Part shown: positions 35,965 through 44,507 of the stretch, one piece after another | How positions within the stretch are numbered: the stretch's first letter is position 1 | Layout: each line of letters starts with the position of its first letter | Source of the DNA: Clostridium_S neuense | GTDB taxonomy: Bacteria; Bacillota; Clostridia; Clostridiales; Clostridiaceae | DNA: 64,000 bases | Reading direction: 5' to 3' | Assembly: GCF_045310695.1 (NCBI RefSeq) | Contig: NZ_JBJIAA010000002.1 | Location: forward strand, 124,001 to 188,000 | Program-made: the position numbers and the translations under genes | Notes under the pieces: generated by a model | Seen by the model: only the letters and a program-made list of their open reading frames with translations | What the model was told of the DNA's origin: nothing | Databases searched by the model: none

Positions 35965-36666
35965 TTAAATGTGGTTTTCTAAAAATATATTAAATTGTTC
36001 TCTAAACTCTGCGGATTTTTTCTGTGAAAGTGGAATAATACTTCCATCTGTCATAAAAATATCATAACCCTTTATAGTTCTTATATAAAATAAATTTACG
36101 GTAAAACTTTTATGAGGCATTAAAAATCCGTATTTCTCCATTTTATCTGCAACCTCAGCTATTTTTTTCTTCATCATATAAGTTTTATTTAAGGTTTTTA
36201 TTTTAACTTTTCTGCTAAGGTACTCAAAATAATATATTTCCTTGGGAGATAATCTTATAACCCCATCTGAGGTTACAAACTCAATATAATCCTCTTCCTT
36301 TTCTTCTTTTGAGTATTCTAATGCTTCAGACAATTGCTTGTATATTTGTTCTTTTTTAATAGGTTTATTTAAATACCCAAAAGCATGAACTTCAAAAGCC
36401 ATATTTACATAATCAATAAAGCTTGTAACATAAATTATTTTTACACTTTTATCATGATTTCTTATCTTTTTTGCTGTTTCAATACCATTAATTCCTGTCA
36501 TATCAATATCCAAAAATATAATCTCAAAATTAAGTTTTGCTTCCAGAAGCTCTTCTCCTGAACTATAAGTTTTCACCTTGCTTTCAGCTTTTCTATATTC
36601 CATAATATATTTTTTTATTTGTTCAACAATTTTTTTATCATCATCACATATTGCAATATTAATCAT
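35965..36666 (-). CDS. LytTR-family response regulator (AgrA-like)
   Basis: The receiver domain has the acidic cluster CDDDK and phospho-acceptor Asp53 in IIFLDIDMTGINGIE, and the Lys of LNKPIKKEQ. A LytTR DNA-binding domain occupies the last 100 residues (IEFVTSDGVIRLSPKEIYYFEYL ... PHKSFTVNLFYIRTIKG). It is the first gene of a four-gene operon with kinase, YhfC-type protease and lipoprotein. The start follows GGTGGAG. Its targets may include this operon. Confidence 0.92.
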   Translation of the reverse strand: MINIAICDDDKKIVEQIKKYIMEYRKAESKVKTYSSGEELLEAKLNFEIIFLDIDMTGINGIETAKKIRNHDKSVKIIYVTSFIDYVNMAFEVHAFGYLNKPIKKEQIYKQLSEALEYSKEEKEEDYIEFVTSDGVIRLSPKEIYYFEYLSRKVKIKTLNKTYMMKKKIAEVADKMEKYGFLMPHKSFTVNLFYIRTIKGYDIFMTDGSIIPLSQKKSAEFREQFNIFLENHI

Positions 36667-36862
36667 ATTTTTTCTCCACCAGTGAATTTATTTTTTTCCT
36701 AGGAATGAAATCATCTTAATTATCAACTTACATATGCATAAATTAAGTTTCACCTTGATTTCTCTCTAATTATATAATCTAAAAATTCCCACTACAATAC
36801 TTCTTGCATGATATACAGTTTTTGATACATAAAGTAAAGTACCGCTTTCTTTACTTACATGT

Positions 36863-37222
36863 TTGAAAAAGCAGTTAAAAACAAGATATAAATTATCAAG
36901 CAGGAAAACAAGACTGCTTATAGCTGCTAGACTAGCTGAAGGCTTTACCCTTGAAGACTTTAAAAAAGTAATACTTAAAAAATCCAAGCAGTGGAAGGGA
37001 ACAAATATGGAAAGGTTCCTTAGACCGGAAACTCTTTTTGGTACAAAATTTGAAGGGTATCTCAACGAAAGAGTAAGCACTGATACTCCTAAAGGTGGCA
37101 GCTCTCCAAATGCCTATAAGGAATTTAAATTTGACTTTTTAGAGGAGGAGGACTGTAAAGACGGACAAGCTTTTACAAAATCTCAAAACAGAAATCAATG
37201 TGCTTGGGGCAATAATCATTGA
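36863..37222 (+). pseudogene. fragment of a phage replication protein (conserved phage C-terminal domain)
   Basis: The frame reads KTRYKLSSRKTRLLIAARL, then GFTLEDFKKVI, KQWKGTNMERFLRPETLFG and KFEGYLNE. This is the conserved C-terminal domain of phage replisome-organiser/DnaD-like proteins (TIGR02220 type). Everything N-terminal is missing: the usual YLN motif and DNA-binding domain are absent, and the only start is a TTG with no ribosome site. No other phage gene is nearby. It is therefore a prophage relic, with a family-1 repeat directly downstream. Confidence 0.75.
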
Positions 37223-37276
37223 TAATGGTGTGCTCCTTTAGGTTATTGAAGATTTAAAGGTAAGGATTAACAAGCT

Positions 37277-37485
37277 GACTGGAATTTAGAAGAAAGAGTA
37301 TAGAGTAGAGTAAAGGATGATTTTTCTCTGCTATGCTTCGAAAAATCTAAAACTTATTGCGCCCAAGGCTCTTAAAATATAGTGCTTGGCGCAGATGACA
37401 CTATTAAGTTCTAAGATTTACCAGAGAGAAGCGAAAGGCAAATTCACATTCACTCTACTCTCTACCCTTCTTCAAATTCCAGTCT
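37277..37485. repeat. family-1 dispersed element, copy C
   Basis: The outer inverted repeat GACTGGAATTTAGAAGAA (37277-37294) matches TTCTTCAAATTCCAGTC (37469-37485) with one extra base. Inside are AGAGTATAGAGTAGAG / CTCTACTCTCTACCC and both conserved hairpins. This copy shows the most complete ends. Confidence 0.8.
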
Positions 37486-37525
37486 GTATGAACGAATTTG
37501 GCATTACCAATTTTAATCTTTAAAA

Positions 37526-38164
37526 TTATTCTTTTAATTTCTCTAAGTTTCCCTTTCTAATATCACTTAGCTTCTCCGATATTTTTTCAATGCTCCAATC
37601 CCACCACTTAATTTTAAGTAAATCATCTATAACTAAGTCTTCAAATCTTTTTCTAATAACTTTTGCTGGCACTCCTCCAACTATGGCATATGGAGGCACA
37701 TCCTTTGTGACTAAAGCCCTAGTTCCAATAATAGCTCCGTCGCCAATATGAACTCCAGACATAATAACAGTGTCATATCCAATCCAGACATCATTTCCAA
37801 TTACAATGTCCCCTTTGTTGTCCCAGGCTTCAGTTATATTCATTGTGCTGTCCCACTCATCTTGGAAAATTGGAAACGGATATGTTGACAAAGAATTTAG
37901 TGTGTGATTTGCACTATTAAAAATAAATTTAGCATTGCAAGCAATTGAACAAAACTTTCCAATTATGAGCTTATCATTATTAACATAAGGATAATGATAT
38001 AAAACATTATTCTTTTGAAAATCCTTTGGATCATTACAAAAATCATTATACATTGTAAAATCACCAACAATTATATTGGGATTCGTAATTACATTTTTTA
38101 AATAAACTGTAGTAAAATCCTTAGTTCTAGGATAAATTTTTTCAGCATTTGGCTTTTCATTCAT
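37526..38164 (-). CDS. Vat/CatB-like xenobiotic O-acetyltransferase (left-handed beta helix)
   Basis: The 212-residue protein has hexapeptide repeats and the catalytic His87 in FIFNSANHTLNSLSTYPF, a region diagnostic of the streptogramin A/chloramphenicol acetyltransferase family. The C-terminal coil DIVIGNDVWIGYDTVIMSGV ends in VGGVPAKVIRKRF. It transfers acetyl from acetyl-CoA to a hydroxyl. Whether it confers resistance or acts on a cell metabolite cannot be decided from sequence. The start follows GGAGG. It lies between two gene fragments in a region with repeats, consistent with acquired DNA. Confidence 0.88.
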   Translation of the reverse strand: MNEKPNAEKIYPRTKDFTTVYLKNVITNPNIIVGDFTMYNDFCNDPKDFQKNNVLYHYPYVNNDKLIIGKFCSIACNAKFIFNSANHTLNSLSTYPFPIFQDEWDSTMNITEAWDNKGDIVIGNDVWIGYDTVIMSGVHIGDGAIIGTRALVTKDVPPYAIVGGVPAKVIRKRFEDLVIDDLLKIKWWDWSIEKISEKLSDIRKGNLEKLKE

Positions 38165-38287
38165 ATTTATTAACCTCCATAAAATTTTAAATATTTCCCC
38201 ATATTTGACTGTATATATTATACATTTCTAAATTAATTCTTCTATTGTTTTCAGTATCATATACTTCTTTACAAATTAAGGATGAAT

Positions 38288-38521
38288 TTATTCCACGACT
38301 ATTGGGCATACGATTATCATAGGCTCAATTTCTCCAGCTTTTATCATTACATCAGCTTCAATATTTATATTCATTTCAAGCATTATATTCTCAATTCCAC
38401 TTCTTCCATGTAAAAAATATAATACAGGTAAAGAATCTAAACTATTATAGCTTTCTTGTAAATATATAAGCATCGACATTTCTTTACCAAGCACTTTGCT
38501 ATAAAAGTTTACTTTGTCCAC
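38288..38521 (-). pseudogene. truncated esterase (PF00756-like N-terminal fragment)
   Basis: Only 77 residues remain: MDKVNFYSKVLGKEMSMLIYL, then LPVLYFLHGRSG and EIEPMIIVCP, matching the first third of tributyrin-esterase/EstA-type hydrolases. The nucleophile elbow GxSxGG and the rest of the catalytic triad are missing. The GTG start has no close ribosome site; a GAGGTG lies about 23 bases upstream in a frame closed by a stop. It is best read as a gene remnant. Confidence 0.7.
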
Positions 38522-38771
38522 TTTTGACTCATTTATTTTTTGGTATCACCTCAAATGATATTATACCCTTATACTATTTGATTACCTAGTTCACAAATAA
38601 TTCTGTAGTAAACTTAACTCAATTTCAATTTAGCTATTTATAATTATAGAAATAAGTAGTAGTATAAAAGAAAGGGATTTAAAAATACTCATCAAATCAA
38701 ATATCAGAATATGCAATAATAAATAAATTAAATTTTGAAGCATTGAAAAAAAGAAGGGAGCTATAATCATA

Positions 38772-39656
38772 ATGGGGGAAGGTACAAGCATTTTTTCGGG
38801 TTTAGAAGACTTAGGATTTACAGATTTAAATAATGTTGAAGTATATAAAAAACACGAAAAAGAAAAAATGCATAAAGAAAAACCCAAAATAACGGAGGAT
38901 ATGCTCTTATATGATAAGCAGGTAACTTGTCCGGTATGTGAAAATAAGTTTTCAGCTCGTACCGTAAAAACGAATGGTTATAGAATGAAAAAGAAAGACA
39001 GTGACTTTTACATAAAATACGAAATTATAAATCCATACTTTTATGATGTGCTACTATGCAATGTTTGTGGTTATGCTGCTATGAAGTCTGATTTTCGTAA
39101 ATTAAGACAATTTGAAATAGAAATCATACAAAAAAACATTACTCCAAAATGGCATGGAAGAAAATATCCATCGATATATGATATAAATATAGCAATAGAA
39201 AGGTATAAACTATCATTATTAAACTATTCAATCCTTGACTCAAGAGCCAGCAAAAAAGCTATGAATTGTTTAAAACTTTCATGGCTGTATAGGGAGCTTG
39301 GAGATCTAAAAAATGAAGAATTATTTAGAAAGTATGCTATTATAGGACTAGAAGATGCCTATAGTAATGAAGGATTACCTATATACGGTATGGACAGTTT
39401 TACCATAATGTATTTACTAGGCGAATTAAATAGACGTTCAGGAAATTATGACGAAGCCTTAAAGTATCTAGGAAATGTAATAACTTCTAGAACTGCAAAT
39501 AGAAAGATAAAGTATATGGCAATAACTCAAAAGGATTTAATAAAAGAAACATTAAAGAATGCCGAAACTGCTGATGATGAAGCTGCTGAGGATACTAAAG
39601 CTGATATAAAAGATAAGAAAAAAACAGGTTTCTTTTCAAAATTATTTAATTCATAA
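38772..39656 (+). CDS. DUF2225 family protein (zinc-ribbon plus helical repeats)
   Basis: The 294-residue cytoplasmic protein has zinc-binding pairs CPVC (about residue 55) and CNVCGYAAM (about 97), then a helical TPR-like C-terminal half. This is the DUF2225 plan common in Clostridia. The tail is Lys/Asp rich and ends KKTGFFSKLFNS. The start at 38772 follows GGGAG at some distance. It converges with the GxGD membrane-protein gene, their 3' ends overlapping by 11 bases. The function is unknown. Confidence 0.82.
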   Translation: MGEGTSIFSGLEDLGFTDLNNVEVYKKHEKEKMHKEKPKITEDMLLYDKQVTCPVCENKFSARTVKTNGYRMKKKDSDFYIKYEIINPYFYDVLLCNVCGYAAMKSDFRKLRQFEIEIIQKNITPKWHGRKYPSIYDINIAIERYKLSLLNYSILDSRASKKAMNCLKLSWLYRELGDLKNEELFRKYAIIGLEDAYSNEGLPIYGMDSFTIMYLLGELNRRSGNYDEALKYLGNVITSRTANRKIKYMAITQKDLIKETLKNAETADDEAAEDTKADIKDKKKTGFFSKLFNS

Positions 39657-40299
39657 TCTTTAACAATAAAGGCAAAATCAAAATAAAGGGAATGAAGGTT
39701 GCAGGAAATCCTTTGTACCATTTTTTACCGTATATAAAGTAAATTATAACAAAATTTATTACGCAGCCTAAGAGTATCAAACATGCACCCATAAACAAAA
39801 AACTATAACTACTGCTTACTTTATATATGCCTGAAAGCAATATAAAGTAAAACAGAAAATCTCCTAAGCCTGTAGTTGGTAATGGCTTGCCATCCTTTAA
39901 CGACTTTCCATATACAATCAACTTATACATCAATTTTTTGTTATCCATTACTTTAGCATTTGTTGTTTTAGTTCCAAACCTCGTAAAACTAATGATGTCA
40001 AATACTGACATACCTACACCAACACCAAATAAAGATGCTGGTGGAATATTTTTGCCAATGAAATTTCCGATAAAAAGCACGCCTATAAGGCATATCCAGC
40101 TATTTACGATTAAATAATCCTTGTTATATGGCTTTCTAATATAGTTTATTAAAAATACTATTCCTATAACAGCACTAACTGACATAAACAACATATTAGA
40201 TACGTTAGTAATGACCAAATATGATACTGCCAATGAGATTATTGTTATAACTATAGAATGAATAGTAGCCTCAATTAATTTTTGTTTTACTTCTGACAT
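39646..40299 (-). CDS. presenilin-like GxGD intramembrane aspartyl protease homologue
   Basis: The 217-residue protein has about seven membrane segments. Helix 4 carries FD (Asp101) in SVFDIISFTRFGTK, helix 5 begins with GLGD (Asp147), and the last helix begins with PAT (199-201) where presenilins and signal peptide peptidases have PAL. The order YD-type Asp, GxGD, one more helix, then PAL-like matches helices 6 to 9 of presenilin. FDIISFTRFGTK also resembles the archaeal YDxxSVYxTK segment. Prepilin peptidases share GxGD but not this layout. It is the last gene of an operon with an ABC exporter. The ATG at 40299 has only a weak ribosome site. Activity is inferred. Confidence 0.65.
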   Translation of the reverse strand: MSEVKQKLIEATIHSIVITIISLAVSYLVITNVSNMLFMSVSAVIGIVFLINYIRKPYNKDYLIVNSWICLIGVLFIGNFIGKNIPPASLFGVGVGMSVFDIISFTRFGTKTTNAKVMDNKKLMYKLIVYGKSLKDGKPLPTTGLGDFLFYFILLSGIYKVSSSYSFLFMGACLILLGCVINFVIIYFIYGKKWYKGFPATFIPFILILPLLLKIMN

Positions 40300-40329
40300 C
40301 AACAATCACTTCTTTCTTTAATCCTTCTC

Positions 40330-41829
40330 TTAACTTATTTTTAATATATTGATTTTTAATTTTTTAATATCGGCTATACACCATAAAATACTTACAAGCA
40401 TAAAATATATAAAAGTTATATATCTTATTATCTCTCCATTGTGAGGATTAATTATAAGTACCGCAAATAAATATGCATAAAGTACTATTGTTATTATAAT
40501 AAGAGGAATAGCAAGCTTTATTGCATGCTCAACTTGAAACAATTCTTTAATATCAACCCAATCTGAATAAATATTACTAGAATCCATTTTTGTATGTGAT
40601 ATTACCATCGCAAAAATATAGCTAATTGCAATTATCTCAAGCAAAATAAAGCTAATGAAATTATTACAGACTACAATAATATATGCATTTGAAGCTATAA
40701 AGGCAAAAATATTTGTAATTAATCCCACATAAATTTTAGACATTAACAATTTCTTATTATCTACTGGAAATACTTTAAATTGAACTATACTTCTTCCCTC
40801 TCTTGAGAATGATGTTATCGATGTAAGATTCAAAGTTGTAATTACTTGTATTAGTGGAATTAGCACTATACTTTCCATGCCCTTGGTACTAAAAACTCTA
40901 AGCTGATTGCGAGCTAGAAATATTAGAACTATGAATATAAAACTAATTACTGCATTAAAAGTAATACAGTTTAAACGGAGTACTGGCACTCTAATTAACT
41001 CTTTTAAATCTTTTATAATATTAGATAAAATAACATTTTTTTTATGAAACTTATATTTGGTAATATCTATTTCTATTATTTTAGAGCCAGTTTTACTAAA
41101 CATATCGCTTTTCATAATTGTAAAATATACATTTCCACCAATTAGATAAAGTCCCAAACAGCCAAAAACACCAGCACCAATAACTGCTGCTGTTTTAATC
41201 AATACACTACTATTTATCACTCCAACACTTAATATAATTTGCACAATATCAATAACTATAATTAATTTATTACCCTTGCTTTCACTTTTTGATTTTCTAA
41301 TTAATGCTGCAACCCAAAATATTGTCAATGAAATTAATGTCATATATACAACCGGAGTAATTGCTATTAAAATACTGCAGCCTATTACATAAATATAATA
41401 TCCTATATGCTTATTAGCTAAAACTCCATAAGTAAATAGAGGAATTATAAATATACTTAAAATCAAAAAATTTTGTATTGAGGTCAATATGCATTTAGAC
41501 ATAAGGAGAATTCTTGGTTTTACCGGATATATAATCATTTCGTTCCAGTCACTAGCTAGATAATACGTATTTATTACATTTTTAAAAGAATAGAACACTA
41601 TAAGAACTAGTTCTAGAACTATAATTCCTTTAAAAATTATCTGCTGTTTGTGGCTAGCTTTCAGCATATCGAATCCATTTATTACACTAAACTCCATTGA
41701 TGCTAAAAGCAAAGCTGCAAAAAGACCAATATCCGAACTTTTCTTTCCACCCTCCTCATCTTTTGGGCCAAAGATTAAATTACGTCTAAGCTTTAAATTA
41801 GTTTTTACTAAAGCTAACAATTCTTTCAT
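40330..41829 (-). CDS. ABC exporter permease (large hydrophobic subunit)
   Basis: About 500 residues with 10 to 12 membrane segments and little extracellular domain. Cytoplasmic loops are basic (IRKSKSESKGNK, DITKYKFHKKN). It resembles the long permeases of clostridial exporters encoded with YtrB/CcmA-type ATPases, but I cannot name a family with certainty. The ATG at 41829 follows GGAGGTG and lies inside the 3' end of the ATPase gene (32-bp overlap). The presenilin-like gene follows 30 bases after its stop. Confidence 0.8.
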   Translation of the reverse strand: MKELLALVKTNLKLRRNLIFGPKDEEGGKKSSDIGLFAALLLASMEFSVINGFDMLKASHKQQIIFKGIIVLELVLIVFYSFKNVINTYYLASDWNEMIIYPVKPRILLMSKCILTSIQNFLILSIFIIPLFTYGVLANKHIGYYIYVIGCSILIAITPVVYMTLISLTIFWVAALIRKSKSESKGNKLIIVIDIVQIILSVGVINSSVLIKTAAVIGAGVFGCLGLYLIGGNVYFTIMKSDMFSKTGSKIIEIDITKYKFHKKNVILSNIIKDLKELIRVPVLRLNCITFNAVISFIFIVLIFLARNQLRVFSTKGMESIVLIPLIQVITTLNLTSITSFSREGRSIVQFKVFPVDNKKLLMSKIYVGLITNIFAFIASNAYIIVVCNNFISFILLEIIAISYIFAMVISHTKMDSSNIYSDWVDIKELFQVEHAIKLAIPLIIITIVLYAYLFAVLIINPHNGEIIRYITFIYFMLVSILWCIADIKKLKINILKIS

Positions 41830-42544
41830 TTTCAAACACCTCCATATAAATCTCCTCTAAGGTGCAAGCAGTTTTAAATTTTCTTTTTAACTTATCAAGT
41901 GATCCAAAATATAAAACTTTTCCTTCTTTAATTAATACGACCTCATCACAAAGATTTTCTACAATTTCTAGAATATGTGAGGATAAAAGAACTGTATTTC
42001 CTTTTCTTGAATATTCCTTCATAAACGTCTTTAACTCATATGAAGTTTTAGGATCTAAACCTGTAAAAGGTTCATCCAAAATCCATATCTTAGGGCTGTG
42101 AAGCAAAGATGCTATTATCATTATTTTTTGTTTCATTCCCTTTGAAAACTTGTCCATCCTTGTATTCAATTCTTTTTCTATGTTAAATTTTTGACTAAGC
42201 TTCAATATTTGTGTTTTTCTTTCCTCCTCAGATACTCCATACATATCAGCTACAAAATTTAAATATTCCAGTGCCTTTAAACTTAAAAATTTATTTTCAT
42301 CATCTGATACGTACCCTATCTGCCTTTTTATTTCCATAGGCTTTTCTTTTATGGAATTTCCGTTTATTATAATATTTCCTTCAGACATGTCCTTAATTCC
42401 TGTTATCATACTTATAGTTGTTGTTTTACCTGCTCCATTTGGTCCAATTAGCCCTACAATGCTGCCATCCTTAATTTCAAGATTAAGGTTGTCCACGGCT
42501 ATAAAATCCTTATATTTTTTTGATACATTTTCTATGCAAATCAC
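41798..42544 (-). CDS. ABC transporter ATP-binding protein
   Basis: The ATPase has Walker A GPNGAGKTT, signature KFSKGMKQKIMIIASLL, Walker B IWILDEPFTGLDP and H-loop SSHILE. The KGMKQK form is usual in exporters of the CcmA/YtrB group. The start is probably GTG at 42544, ten bases after GGAG; other in-frame codons up to 42562 overlap this site. It heads the operon ATPase, permease, GxGD membrane protein. Confidence 0.9.
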   Translation of the reverse strand: MICIENVSKKYKDFIAVDNLNLEIKDGSIVGLIGPNGAGKTTTISMITGIKDMSEGNIIINGNSIKEKPMEIKRQIGYVSDDENKFLSLKALEYLNFVADMYGVSEEERKTQILKLSQKFNIEKELNTRMDKFSKGMKQKIMIIASLLHSPKIWILDEPFTGLDPKTSYELKTFMKEYSRKGNTVLLSSHILEIVENLCDEVVLIKEGKVLYFGSLDKLKRKFKTACTLEEIYMEVFENERIVSFSKN

Positions 42545-42684
42545 ATTATTCACACTCCTCAAATGAATATGTCCTATATTTACTTTTTATTATTTTTATT
42601 AAAAGCAGTTATATGTAGATAAACAAGCTGAAAGCTTTAAATTCACAATACCAAATTTGTCCTGTGAAGTTATGGTTTAACTCA

Positions 42685-42756
42685 GAGTACAACTGATATA
42701 TGTTCATATAACCAACATGTTCCAAAATAGAATTTAGCTAATTTTAATATTCCAAA
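42685..42756. repeat. 66-bp repeat and family-1 end remnant
   Basis: CAGAGTAC, a family-1 end sequence, is joined directly to a 66-bp segment (42691-42756) that recurs at 55305-55370 with a single mismatch. At 55305 the same segment flanks the right end of family-1 copy D. The remaining gap (42563-43012) otherwise holds only a terminator. Confidence 0.7.
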
Positions 42757-42894
42757 TCAATATCACCTCGCTAAACTGCAATCCAACTTTAACCCTATTT
42801 TATAATTATTGACATACTTATTCTAGTGCCACAAGTAACATTAAAAATTACTAAAGTCACTTCCAAAACAAAAGGCCAAATTAATTATTAATGT

Positions 42895-42928
42895 AAAAAT
42901 AAAAGAGCCCAAAAGCTCTTTTATTTTT
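42895..42928. terminator. bidirectional terminator after the beta-helix gene
   Basis: A perfect 14-bp stem (42895-42908 with 42915-42928) has a CCAAAA loop. A-rich and T-rich flanks let it act on both strands. It lies about 85 bases downstream of the beta-helix gene. Confidence 0.85.
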
Positions 42929-43012
42929 TATTATCTTTAATCATATTTTTCTTTTACTTCCCATATACCTCACCTCTGAATGTATTATGCCTAATATATT
43001 CGCCATTTCGTT

Positions 43013-44344
43013 TTATGGTTCAATATGGTTGTTAACTTCTGCATTAGTGTTGTCTACTAATAAAATTGGATACGTAAACTTCCCTAAAATATAATTATTG
43101 ATTACTGAATTTTGTGTATTTAGATTGTCTTTTTGTTCTTTAATTCCAAAAGGGCATGAAAATTCTTTATTTCTTATAATATTATTAGCTACTACAGAGT
43201 TTTTAACGCTGTAATCCATAAAAAGGCCAGAATTTAAATTTTCATCCCATCCCCATAAATTTTTTTTATTCTTTGAATTTCCGCTATTTATTATATTATT
43301 TCTATCAACAGTTAAACCATCTGTAAGCAATAAATAAATACCGTTATTTAAGGTTGTATCAATATTATTATTACTGATATAAGATTTAGCTAACTGCTTA
43401 ACTTCTATGCCCATATAATTAGAATTCTTTATATTATTATTAGAAATAGTTATATTATTTCCGTAATAGCTCTGTGGTACAGGATATTCTTTTTCCGCCG
43501 ATACTGCTATAGCTGAAGTCTGTGAGTTTTCAATAGTGTTTCCTGATATAACATCATTAACCGATGGAATAGATATGTTAATGCCATTAGAACTTGAATT
43601 TTCAATGGTGTTATTTAATGCTGCACAGTTACTACATATATACATAGCAATTCTCGTTCCATAAACTTTATTGTTTATAACCGATCCATTACTTTGACAT
43701 GAAAAAGATACTCCATCCCCTGTAAACTTTGAATAAATAGTGTTATTAATCATTTGATTTCCATTATCTAAATCATTATTTTCTAAACCTTTAACTGGAT
43801 TTTCTGAAATACTTGTAGGATAATCTTTTCCAGCAAAATATACCGTAAAATTATTAGTATCCTGTCCGTATAATATACAATTTTCAAGCATTACATTATT
43901 TGAATTTCCCTCTGAAAATGCTGAATTACCATTAGCTGAATTATCAATAGTTAAATTTTCTACAATAACATTACTTACCTTATGAACACCTATACTATCG
44001 CTATTAGGATTGGTTTGTATAAGCTTAGTACAATTTTTATCTTCTCCAATTAAATTAACATTAGGCTTATCTATGTTAATCATGTTATTAAGTTTATAAT
44101 TACCAGCTTTTATAAATATGTCTTTAACTCCATCTTCAATAAGCTTATTTATAGTAACATTTAAAAATTCTCCACAATTCGATTGATCTATAGTAATCGC
44201 TTCGCATGGATACACTTCATCTGCATAAACCTTTCCAGTTCCAATAACCGTAAACATTAAAAAAAATACAATAAGTTTTAAATAAAAGCTCTTTAAAAAA
44301 TTTTTTATCGTTTTTATCATCCTCTCTTCATTCCATTTTTTCAT
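43013..44344 (-). CDS. secreted right-handed parallel beta-helix protein
   Basis: A signal peptide with basic N-region, hydrophobic core (LKLIVFFLMFTVIGTG) and VYA-D cleavage site near residue 41 is followed by about 400 residues of PbH1-type repeats rich in N-N-I/T-I patterns (for example VIVENLTIDNSANG, ISGNTIENSQTSAI). This is the pectate-lyase-like fold of NosD/DUF-type proteins. No catalytic residues of known lyases are obvious. It may bind or cleave polysaccharide outside the cell. Start choice is uncertain: the ATG at 44344 has GGTGA only two bases away. It is monocistronic between two terminators. Confidence 0.78.
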   Translation of the reverse strand: MKKWNEERMIKTIKNFLKSFYLKLIVFFLMFTVIGTGKVYADEVYPCEAITIDQSNCGEFLNVTINKLIEDGVKDIFIKAGNYKLNNMINIDKPNVNLIGEDKNCTKLIQTNPNSDSIGVHKVSNVIVENLTIDNSANGNSAFSEGNSNNVMLENCILYGQDTNNFTVYFAGKDYPTSISENPVKGLENNDLDNGNQMINNTIYSKFTGDGVSFSCQSNGSVINNKVYGTRIAMYICSNCAALNNTIENSSSNGINISIPSVNDVISGNTIENSQTSAIAVSAEKEYPVPQSYYGNNITISNNNIKNSNYMGIEVKQLAKSYISNNNIDTTLNNGIYLLLTDGLTVDRNNIINSGNSKNKKNLWGWDENLNSGLFMDYSVKNSVVANNIIRNKEFSCPFGIKEQKDNLNTQNSVINNYILGKFTYPILLVDNTNAEVNNHIEP

Positions 44345-44456
44345 TTCACCTATTATCGTATAATATGGAATAAAGTTTAGTAATTGTATTAAATTGTATT
44401 AAAATTTTAATTTAATGTTTACAAATTGATTATTTATTTTCGTAATCTCAATACAT

Positions 44457-44494
44457 AAAAATACCGCAAAGCCATTCAAACAGCTTTGCGGTAT
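44457..44494 (-). terminator. terminator of the PTS/deglycase operon
   Basis: A perfect 12-bp stem ATACCGCAAAGC / GCTTTGCGGTAT (44461-44472, 44483-44494) is followed on the minus strand by T5. It lies 14 bases after the SIS gene. Confidence 0.88.
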
Positions 44495-44507
44495 AACTTA
44501 TTGGTAA

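Noticed and set aside
36766..37080. Open frame of 104 codons on the minus strand
   Set aside because: It is antisense to the recognisable phage replication domain, which is the convincing coding strand.
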